A stretch of 5,384 bases of DNA, taken from positions 1 through 5,384 of the forward strand of contig DNNX01000077.1 in the NCBI GenBank assembly GCA_003497445.1, in the 5' to 3' direction. The translations under genes and the position numbers were made by a program. Below, one piece after another: positions 1 to 5,384 of this stretch (position 1 is the first letter of the stretch; every line of letters begins with the position of its first letter). Source of the DNA: Acholeplasmataceae bacterium (GTDB lineage Bacteria; Bacillota_I; Bacilli_A; Acholeplasmatales; Acholeplasmataceae). The notes under the pieces were generated by a model, which was given only the letters and a program-made list of their open reading frames with translations, did no database searches and was not told the origin of the DNA.

Positions 1-677
1 AAATACATGTTTCAAGATTTAAAACCCTTTCTAGACTACTCTTTAGTTTATTAAGATACTCCGTTTTTATAATAGCCATCTTGGTTATATTATCTATATG
101 GAGCGTAAATGTTGTTCCTGCAATCGCTGGACTTGGTATTGTAGGACTTGTCATGGGTCTTGGTGCGCAACGAATGATTCAAGATATGATTGCAGGCTTT
201 TTCATTGTTTTTGAAAATCATTACGATATTGGTGATATTGTTGAAGTGAATGGCTTTAAAGGGACTGTCTTAGAACTTGGGTTAAAGTCAACAACAATTC
301 AACATTGGACAGGTCATATTCAAATTTTTTCAAATAGTCACATGAGTCCTGTGATTAATTATTCAAGACATTTTGCTCAGGCTCTAGTCACTGTTTCTGT
401 TCCTTATGATGCAGATATTAAGTTACTAACAACAACGTTAAACACTTCATTACGAACACTTAAAGTAAACACCGCTATCATTTCAGATGTCATTGTTTTA
501 GGTGTCACAAAATTTTTAGCTTCTGGTATTGAACTTACTGTCACATGTCAAACGAAACCGAATTTACAATATGGTGTTGAAAGAGAGATTAGACTTTTTT
601 TACTTGAACAATTGAAACAGCTTAATATCGAAATACCTTATGATCATATCGTCATAAGCTCTAAGGATCGATCATGA
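1..677 (+). CDS. MscS-family small-conductance mechanosensitive channel (5' partial)
   Basis: This is a cytoplasmic-membrane channel that opens under membrane tension to release solutes during osmotic downshock. The reading frame (first full codon at base 3) is open to the window edge, so about 224 C-terminal residues are visible and the start is missing. A TTG at 81 could be taken as a start, but residues encoded before it fit the family: a basic linker, then a hydrophobic helix at about 57-107. The pore helix is at about 129-170 with the Gly/Ala-rich pattern GLGIVGLVMGLGAQ, followed by the amphipathic TM3b part. The beta domain follows at about 222-302 (YDIGDIVEVNGFKGTV), then the mixed alpha/beta cytoplasmic domain with the typical end IEIPYDHIVI. 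The TGA stop overlaps the next gene's ATG by 4 nt, so the two are probably co-transcribed and translationally coupled. Family assignment is firm; which MscS subgroup it belongs to is not decided. Confidence 0.9.
   Translation, partial: IHVSRFKTLSRLLFSLLRYSVFIIAILVILSIWSVNVVPAIAGLGIVGLVMGLGAQRMIQDMIAGFFIVFENHYDIGDIVEVNGFKGTVLELGLKSTTIQHWTGHIQIFSNSHMSPVINYSRHFAQALVTVSVPYDADIKLLTTTLNTSLRTLKVNTAIISDVIVLGVTKFLASGIELTVTCQTKPNLQYGVEREIRLFLLEQLKQLNIEIPYDHIVISSKDRS
663..668 (+). promoter_or_regulatory. Ribosome binding site for the DUF2177 gene
   Basis: AAGGAT lies 5 nt before the ATG at 674, inside the end of the mscS-family gene. It supports the ATG of the ATGA overlap as the true start. Confidence 0.6.
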
Positions 678-1066
678 CTGTTATCATCTTTTTCATTGCA
701 TTTGTCATCTTTTTTATAATCGATATTTTATGGTTGGGATTATTTGCTAAAAACATGTATCAATCTCAAATAGGGTTTATTTTAGCAAAAAAACCAAATT
801 GGTATGCTGCCATCTTATTCTATATTTTATATATTGTGTTTCTGATGATATTTGCAATCTTGCCAGCATTACAAACATCATCCTTAAATGATGCCATGTT
901 GTATGGTGCATTATATGGCTTTATTACATATGCGACATATGATTTAACAAATTTAGCTACACTTGAAAAATGGCCCCTTAAAGTTACTATCATTGATATC
1001 ATTTGGGGTACATTATTAGGCTTTTCGGTCTCTACACTGACATATTTGATTGGTAGTTTACTATGA
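674..1066 (+). CDS. DUF2177 family membrane protein
   Basis: This 130-residue integral membrane protein has about four hydrophobic segments (roughly residues 3-24, 43-66, 75-92 and 104-128). Family marks are the D17-xx-W20 pair in the first helix, the stretch from Y78 to N93 ending TYDLTN, and the D108-xx-W111-G pattern near the C-terminus; the length is usual for the family. Its biochemical function is not known to me. In proteobacteria DUF2177 genes commonly sit beside DUF1295, photolyase and cyclopropane-fatty-acid-synthase-like genes in light or singlet-oxygen regulons (recalled knowledge). Here it lies between an mscS-family gene and a DUF1295 gene, overlapping each by 4 nt (ATGA), so co-expression is very likely. 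A role in membrane lipid modification or photo-oxidative protection is inference from context only. Confidence 0.85.
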   Translation: MTVIIFFIAFVIFFIIDILWLGLFAKNMYQSQIGFILAKKPNWYAAILFYILYIVFLMIFAILPALQTSSLNDAMLYGALYGFITYATYDLTNLATLEKWPLKVTIIDIIWGTLLGFSVSTLTYLIGSLL

Positions 1067-1842
1067 CGCATATACTTGTTTTAAGTGTTGTAATGTTAGT
1101 TTATTTACACTTATGGTTTTTAATAAGCGTTATAAGAAAAAACTTTGGTCTTGTCGATATTGCATGGGGACTAAGTTATGTTGTCATTGTTTGGACTGTA
1201 TTTTTACATACTAAAACAATAACAACTGCATCTATACTGATGCTTGTAATTGTAACTTTATGGGGTCTTAGACTGACCTATTACTTATTTTTAAGAAATT
1301 GGTCTAAACCTGAAGATTACCGTTATGTAAACATGAGAAAAAATTGGGGAAAACACCCCAATCTTAACGCATACATCAAAGTTTTTTATTTTCAAATTCT
1401 TTTGGCAAGTGTGATATCACTACCGATTCAAAGTGTCTTTTATGTCACTGAAGGATTTGAGTGGTACCATATTTTATTTTTAGTCTTCGGTACTTTATTA
1501 TTTATGTTAGGGTTTGCCTTTGAAAGTATCTCTGATGCGCAACTAAAACGATTTAAATCTCATCCTGAAAACAAAGGAAAAATCATGGATCAAGGCTTGT
1601 GGGCGTATACAAGACATCCGAATTATTTTGGTGATTTCGTGATCTGGATCAGTTATTTTGTCATCATGTTTTACAGTTTAGATGTCCGTTATGTATTTGC
1701 GATCATAGGGACATGTATAATGGGATATTTATTAAGATATGTCTCTGGTGTTCCTTTACTAGAAAAAAGATATAAAAATGATCCACAATATCAAGCATAT
1801 GCAGAAAGTACCCCTATTTTCTTTCCTAAATTTAAAAAATAA
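1063..1842 (+). CDS. DUF1295 family membrane protein (steroid 5-alpha-reductase/ICMT-like fold)
   Basis: This 259-residue multi-pass membrane protein looks complete and is of normal family length. Visible family motifs in order are DIAWG (32-36), GLRLTYYLFLRNW (68-80), EDYRY (84-88), ESISDAQLKRFK (154-165), GLWAYTRHPNYFGD (178-191) and SGVPLLEKRY (228-237), with a Pro-rich end near TPIFFPK. The RHPNY/GD region is shared with the steroid-reductase and isoprenylcysteine-methyltransferase superfamily, where it helps bind NADPH or S-adenosylmethionine. The reaction and substrate of this protein cannot be read from the sequence; a lipid or isoprenoid substrate is plausible. Its ATG overlaps the DUF2177 stop (ATGA) and only a weak Shine-Dalgarno-like GGT lies upstream, so it probably depends on translational coupling. 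Its TAA stop lies in the stem of the shared terminator. Confidence 0.9.
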   Translation: MTHILVLSVVMLVYLHLWFLISVIRKNFGLVDIAWGLSYVVIVWTVFLHTKTITTASILMLVIVTLWGLRLTYYLFLRNWSKPEDYRYVNMRKNWGKHPNLNAYIKVFYFQILLASVISLPIQSVFYVTEGFEWYHILFLVFGTLLFMLGFAFESISDAQLKRFKSHPENKGKIMDQGLWAYTRHPNYFGDFVIWISYFVIMFYSLDVRYVFAIIGTCIMGYLLRYVSGVPLLEKRYKNDPQYQAYAESTPIFFPKFKK

Positions 1843-1861
1843 GTCATAAGACTTATTTTTT
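1834..1861. terminator. Bidirectional intrinsic terminator between convergent operons
   Basis: Bases 1834-1845 (AAAAAATAAGTC) and 1850-1861 (GACTTATTTTTT) are perfect 12-bp inverted copies around the 4-nt loop ATAA. The A-run on one side and T-run on the other give a U-tract to transcripts from either direction. Both convergent genes stop inside the stem: TAA at 1840-1842 on the plus strand and TAA at 1853-1855 read on the minus strand. The stem has only three G-C pairs, which is weak but in keeping with the base composition. Confidence 0.8.
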
Positions 1862-3223
1862 TATACTTTCAACGTACTTTATATATTTTGACATATCAAA
1901 TTTTCTTTCTAAGCCTTTATCATTCATATATCTAAGTTTTCCTAAAATTGGACGCTCTGTCCATGCACGATCATGACGTCCATAATTCCATGCAACACTT
2001 GTATAAGAATTCGGATCTCTTCCGTCTAAAAAATATTTATTATTAAGATATAACGTTATTTCATACGCTTCTTTATAGGAATTAGACCATTCAATGATTT
2101 TTTTTGCCCAATACATACGCATATAATTATGCATGTACCCACTAAATATCATCTCTTGCATTGCTGCATTGAAATAAGGATCGTGAGTTTGAGCTTTTTC
2201 AAGTTGATCTTTAGTGTATAGATGGGGTCGATAATCGTCTTGATGATGGTCCATGGTAAGATACGCCCAAGGTTCTGTCATATGTTCAAATTGATCATAT
2301 TGATGATTGTAGTACACAAAATTAAAGGCGAGCTCTCTTCTTACAAACACTTGCTCAAAGATGCCATCGAATATTGCTTGATCGATTAAGTTTTCTTCTT
2401 TAGCTTTTTTAATTTCATGAACAATTTCTAGGGATGCTATTTGACCAAAATGTAAGTATGGAGAGAGTGTTGATGTTACGTGTTCACCTGGTGCATTTCT
2501 ATCTAAATAATTTTTTGCTTTGTACTCGATGAATGATTTTAATCGTTTTTTAGCTTCTTGATATCCACCAACAAAATAAGGTGTTTCTAAGACATCTTGA
2601 TAGATAGGAAGTGTTTTTACAAAGTCCTTGATTGAATTCAAATCTACATCGCTTTTTAACTCAATATACTTACCTTGATATGTAGGCAATGTTTCATAGT
2701 CATCAAAGGCATCAAATTGTTTGTGGAGCTTTGGACGAATCGTATATGCACCATATTCCATCTTTTGAGAGGCAACTTCAACAGGTACAATAAGTTCCGT
2801 ATCTACTTCAATCATTGTGTATTGATCTTTGATGTTTTTATACAGGTCGTTTCTCCAAGATCTAGGATGTTTTAAATACGCTTTATCTAAGATGATCAAA
2901 TCGCCTTGTTTTAGTATAGCCATGATGTTTTTACTTGGATCTCCAAACGCGAGTTTAAATGGTATTTTTAATGCTCTAAAAGCGTGTTCAATTTCTTTTA
3001 TTCCCTCTAACATGAAGACATAATGCCTTCTATTGGCTTCTTTGTAGCTAGGAATGACATTAAAAACAACCATCAAAGGACAGTTTTTTTCATTTGCTAA
3101 TTCAATGGCATAGTTGAGTGCATGGTTATAGTGAATTCTTTGTGCACTTTGCATCCAATATATGACACGATTTGTTTTTGTAGATGTTACTTCTTGAATC
3201 GTTTTAATTCGACTTAAGTTCAT
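1853..3223 (-). CDS. phr: Class II CPD photolyase (deoxyribodipyrimidine photolyase)
   Basis: This flavoenzyme uses blue/near-UV light to split cyclobutane pyrimidine dimers in DNA. The 456 residues (counted from the ATG at 3223) match class II throughout. The N-terminal alpha/beta domain has RVIYWMQSAQR (19-29) and NHALNYAI (33-40). FAD-domain motifs are STLSPYLHFGQI (251-262), VRRELAFNF (294-302), HNYMRMYWAKKIIEW (365-379), DGRDPNSY (400-407), WNYGRHDRAW (412-421) and the end GKLRYMNDKGLERKFD. I chose the start at 3223 because GGAG lies 5 nt before it, the protein then begins where class II enzymes normally do, and it clears crtM by 16 nt. An in-frame ATG at 3319 would add 32 atypical residues inside crtM and has no ribosome binding site. 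Residue 351 is Phe where I expect the middle Trp of the class II electron-transfer triad; W372 and W379 are present. It is the last gene of the crtN-crtM-phr group. Confidence 0.95.
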   Translation of the reverse strand: MNLSRIKTIQEVTSTKTNRVIYWMQSAQRIHYNHALNYAIELANEKNCPLMVVFNVIPSYKEANRRHYVFMLEGIKEIEHAFRALKIPFKLAFGDPSKNIMAILKQGDLIILDKAYLKHPRSWRNDLYKNIKDQYTMIEVDTELIVPVEVASQKMEYGAYTIRPKLHKQFDAFDDYETLPTYQGKYIELKSDVDLNSIKDFVKTLPIYQDVLETPYFVGGYQEAKKRLKSFIEYKAKNYLDRNAPGEHVTSTLSPYLHFGQIASLEIVHEIKKAKEENLIDQAIFDGIFEQVFVRRELAFNFVYYNHQYDQFEHMTEPWAYLTMDHHQDDYRPHLYTKDQLEKAQTHDPYFNAAMQEMIFSGYMHNYMRMYWAKKIIEWSNSYKEAYEITLYLNNKYFLDGRDPNSYTSVAWNYGRHDRAWTERPILGKLRYMNDKGLERKFDMSKYIKYVESIKK

Positions 3224-3228
3224 GAATT

Positions 3229-3232
3229 CTCC
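3229..3232 (-). promoter_or_regulatory. Ribosome binding site deciding the phr start
   Basis: GGAG (read on the minus strand) lies 5 nt upstream of the ATG at 3223, in the 16-nt gap after the crtM TAG stop. The alternative upstream ATG at 3319 has nothing comparable before it. Confidence 0.75.
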
Positions 3233-3239
3233 AAGTAAG

Positions 3240-4157
3240 CTAAAGTGTTTTTTGAAGCTGTTTAATGATAGCAATTTTCTTTTCTTGTGTGACAAAATGC
3301 TTTTGTCTAAATACGTCATAATCTATAATACATTCATCCAATATCGCTTCATATAATTTAGCAGCATATAATAATGGTTTAGAGACATCTTTTGAAAATG
3401 CATCTATATGATCATAAGCATATTGATAATAGTTTCTAGCAATACCAGAAAGTTCATCAAAAAGATGTTTAAATCTTTCTGAAGGACCTTCAATCATTTC
3501 TTCTTTTATCTGAATATTATATGTTTTAAGCAGGGATTGTGGAATATAAATTCTACCTTTTTTAAAATCTTCACCAACATCTCTTAAAAAGTTTGTGATT
3601 TGCATGGCATATCCTAGTTGAATTGCAAATTCTCTCAATTCATGATGTTTTTTTGGTGCAAGAATTGGAAGTAACATAAGACCAACTGAAGATGCAACAT
3701 AATAACAATATGACAAAACATCTTCAAGTGTTTCGTATGATTTAATCGTGATATCAATTCTTTGACCTTTAATCATTTCAAAGTACGGTTTAAAATCGTA
3801 ATCATTTCCGTAAAAATTATCTTTGATTAATTTTAATGCTCTAAACACTCTAAGTGTTGTCTTTTTGTTATCTCTAAAATCAGCCAGTTCTTTTTCAAGT
3901 TTATTCAAGCCATCAATATCTTGATGTTCATCGATGAGATCGTCAGCATAACGACAAAAGGCATATACGACGTATATCGCGTGTCTTTGTTTTTTATTGT
4001 CAATTTGTGAAAATGCTTTATAAAATGTTAGTGAGTTCTTTTTGATAATTTGTTCACAATACTTAATGAGTCGCCATTCTTTGAGATAAATGAACAAAAG
4101 AATCCCTAAGACAGCTATAAAAAGCCCAAGTATACTTAAAGTAAACCAATCATTCAT
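3240..4157 (-). CDS. crtM: Squalene/phytoene synthase family enzyme, probable 4,4'-diapophytoene synthase
   Basis: The family joins two prenyl diphosphates head to head, the first committed step of carotenoid synthesis. The 305-residue protein shows the core start YCEQIIKKNSLTFYKAF (33-49), the first Mg-diphosphate motif DDLID (72-76), YCYYVASSVG (150-159) and the second Asp motif in NFLRDVGEDF (189-198; D193 and D197). By eye it resembles staphylococcal CrtM, including a C-terminal AAKLYEAILDE block (265-275). F49 and Y62 align with CrtM F26 and W38, bulky residues known to restrict products to C30, so farnesyl diphosphate is the likely substrate; a C40 phytoene synthase is not excluded. Before the core there are about 30 extra residues with a hydrophobic helix (about 5-25) followed by K26, R29 and K32: a probable N-terminal membrane anchor, unusual in this family. 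The start overlaps crtN by 8 nt, and AAGGAT lies 7 nt upstream. Confidence 0.93.
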   Translation of the reverse strand: MNDWFTLSILGLFIAVLGILLFIYLKEWRLIKYCEQIIKKNSLTFYKAFSQIDNKKQRHAIYVVYAFCRYADDLIDEHQDIDGLNKLEKELADFRDNKKTTLRVFRALKLIKDNFYGNDYDFKPYFEMIKGQRIDITIKSYETLEDVLSYCYYVASSVGLMLLPILAPKKHHELREFAIQLGYAMQITNFLRDVGEDFKKGRIYIPQSLLKTYNIQIKEEMIEGPSERFKHLFDELSGIARNYYQYAYDHIDAFSKDVSKPLLYAAKLYEAILDECIIDYDVFRQKHFVTQEKKIAIIKQLQKTL

Positions 4158-5384
4158 TTGGATGATCCTTTAAAATTTCGTTCACAGCAAGTTTTGCTGA
4201 TTTTAATACAATCGGTACACCAGGACCTGGATGTGTTGAAGATCCAGTAAAATAGACATTTTTAAGAGGTTTTAAAGTTGCTTGTGGTCTGAAATATAAG
4301 CTTTGATTTAATGTTGGACGTAAGCCAAAAGTAGCACCATGATTTAAATTAAATTTCTCTTCCCATGTATTTGGGGTTGAAACATGAAAGACTTCGATGT
4401 GTTCGCGAATATCACTAAATGTAGGAATTTGTTCAATCATAGATAATATTTTTTCTTGATATGAACTGATTAGTTGATCATCCCAAACGACATGCTTTTC
4501 TTGAGTATTTGGTACTGGTACTAGCACATACAAAATTTCTTTTCCTTCAGGTGCAACAGATGCATCTATTTGAGAGGGTGAGTATAAATAAAATGATGGA
4601 TCTTCAGGAATGACAGAGTCAAATAAATCGTTAATATTCTTTTTGAAATCTGCAGCAAATCTTAATGAATGAACATCCGTTGGATATTTTTTATCCAACC
4701 CTAAATACATGATAAATACTGAAGATGAATACCTCATCTTTTTAATTTTTTTGTCTTTAAATTTACCTCTATTTTTAGGTTTTTTAATTAAATTCTCAAC
4801 TGCCCATGGGAAATCTGCATTAGTTAAGACAATATCTGCTTCTTTAATGTCTTCTTTGATGCGTATACCTTTTGCAACATTGTTTTCAATAAAGATTTCA
4901 TCAACAGGTTGATTTAAATGAATACGTCCACCTAATTCCAAAAATCTTTTTTCCATGGCAACTGCCATTTTATACATGCCACCTTCAATGTAATGAATAC
5001 CATATAAAAGCTCAATCATCGGAATGACCGTATAAATAGATGGCCCTTGAAATGGAGACACGCCAATGTAAAGTGTCTGAAATGATAATGCTTGTCTTAA
5101 TTTTTCATTTTTTACGAATCTTGAAATAGAATCATATGCATTATTGAGCGTTTTTAGACGATATCCATGATAAGGTGTTTTTAAATTAAAAAAATCTCTT
5201 TTTCTACGATAAGATACATCTAGAAAATGCTTTTTAGCAATAATGTATCGACCATAAACATCTGATAAATACGATAAATATCCATATGCCTCATCTTCAC
5301 CAAATGCCTCTAGTGTTTTCATAAGTTTATTAAGATTTGAAGAGACTTGAAAAGATGTCCCGTCTCTAAAATATAATTTATAAA
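4150..5384 (-). CDS. crtN: Carotenoid (diapophytoene-type) desaturase, CrtI/CrtN family (5' partial)
   Basis: This is an FAD-dependent desaturase that introduces conjugated double bonds into the product of the neighbouring synthase, acting at the membrane. An ATG at 5322 is not the start: the frame stays open to the window edge and encodes family-like residues (YKLYFRDGTSF) before it. About 411 C-terminal residues are visible; against roughly 500 for the family, about 90 including the N-terminal dinucleotide-binding GxGxxG are outside the window. Visible marks are FQTLYIGVSPFQGPSIY followed by GIHYIEGGMY (bases 4963-5082) and the C-terminal FAD/desaturase signature TGSSTHPGPGVPIVL (about 4201-4260). 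The central block resembles staphylococcal CrtN more than typical C40 CrtI by memory, so the product is probably 4,4'-diaponeurosporene or similar. No frameshift or missing motif is seen in the visible part. The TGA stop overlaps the crtM start region by 8 nt, so the two are coupled. Confidence 0.93.
   Translation of the reverse strand, partial: YKLYFRDGTSFQVSSNLNKLMKTLEAFGEDEAYGYLSYLSDVYGRYIIAKKHFLDVSYRRKRDFFNLKTPYHGYRLKTLNNAYDSISRFVKNEKLRQALSFQTLYIGVSPFQGPSIYTVIPMIELLYGIHYIEGGMYKMAVAMEKRFLELGGRIHLNQPVDEIFIENNVAKGIRIKEDIKEADIVLTNADFPWAVENLIKKPKNRGKFKDKKIKKMRYSSSVFIMYLGLDKKYPTDVHSLRFAADFKKNINDLFDSVIPEDPSFYLYSPSQIDASVAPEGKEILYVLVPVPNTQEKHVVWDDQLISSYQEKILSMIEQIPTFSDIREHIEVFHVSTPNTWEEKFNLNHGATFGLRPTLNQSLYFRPQATLKPLKNVYFTGSSTHPGPGVPIVLKSAKLAVNEILKDHPNE
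4165..4170 (-). promoter_or_regulatory. Ribosome binding site for crtM inside the crtN end
   Basis: AAGGAT on the minus strand lies 7 nt before the crtM ATG at 4157, within the last codons of crtN. It supports the start that includes the N-terminal hydrophobic segment. Confidence 0.6.

Noticed and set aside
81..83. TTG as the start of the channel gene
   Set aside because: The frame is open upstream to the window edge and encodes residues fitting the linker and second-last helix of MscS proteins; starting here would cut that helix.
820..1071. Minus-strand open frame of 83 codons
   Set aside because: It is antisense to DUF2177, has no recognisable motif, and conflicts with strongly conserved coding on the plus strand.
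2675..3023. Two plus-strand open frames (2675-2875 and 2829-3023)
   Set aside because: They are shadows of the photolyase gene, with no family resemblance.
3224..3319. N-terminal extension of the photolyase from an ATG at 3319
   Set aside because: It lies inside crtM, has no ribosome binding site, is unlike class II N-termini, and a GGAG-led ATG at 3223 fits better.
4150..4153. ATGA at the crtN stop as an alternative coupled start
   Set aside because: This ATG is out of frame with crtM; the ATG at 4157 is in frame and has the ribosome binding site.
4709..4912. Plus-strand open frame of 67 codons with hydrophobic residues
   Set aside because: It is a shadow of crtN; the hydrophobicity comes from reading AT-rich Lys/Asp-rich codons in antisense.
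5320..5322. ATG as the start of crtN
   Set aside because: In-frame upstream residues match the desaturase family, and a start here would remove the FAD-binding N-terminus; the gene simply runs off the window.

Overview
The window is AT-rich (about one third G+C by eye) and almost wholly coding. It holds six genes in two convergent, tightly packed groups. All three visible TGA codons that end genes (mscS-family, DUF2177, crtN) sit in overlaps with the next start. TGA is therefore a stop here, and every Trp codon I checked is TGG. Low G+C, compact gene packing, staphylococcal-type C30 carotenoid genes and a standard-type code fit Acholeplasma or a related Mollicute/low-GC Firmicute, and argue against Mycoplasma or Spiroplasma. 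The organism assignment is inference.

Plus strand, 1-1842: the 3' part of an MscS-family mechanosensitive channel gene (5' end outside the window), then a DUF2177 membrane protein, then a DUF1295 membrane protein (steroid-reductase/isoprenylcysteine-methyltransferase-like). Both junctions are 4-nt ATGA overlaps, so the three genes look like one translationally coupled operon of membrane functions.

Minus strand, 5384-1853: a carotenoid (diapophytoene-type) desaturase, crtN, whose 5' end is outside the window; a head-to-head prenyl synthase, crtM, overlapping crtN by 8 nt; and a class II CPD photolyase, phr, 16 nt after crtM. The two groups meet at a 12-bp perfect hairpin (1834-1861) that should terminate both transcripts and has both stop codons in its stem. 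No intergenic stretch exceeds 16 nt, so promoters and regulators must lie outside the window.

Taken together the locus looks like a light/photo-oxidative-stress module. It combines a membrane carotenoid that quenches singlet oxygen, a photolyase that repairs UV dimers, and two membrane proteins (DUF2177, DUF1295) whose proteobacterial homologues occur in photolyase/lipid-modification clusters of the sigma-E/ChrR or LitR type. Points of most interest are this gene combination in a wall-less-type genome, a Trp-to-Phe change at what looks like the middle residue of the photolyase electron-transfer triad, an extra N-terminal membrane segment on the carotenoid synthase, and residues in that synthase predicting a C30 product.
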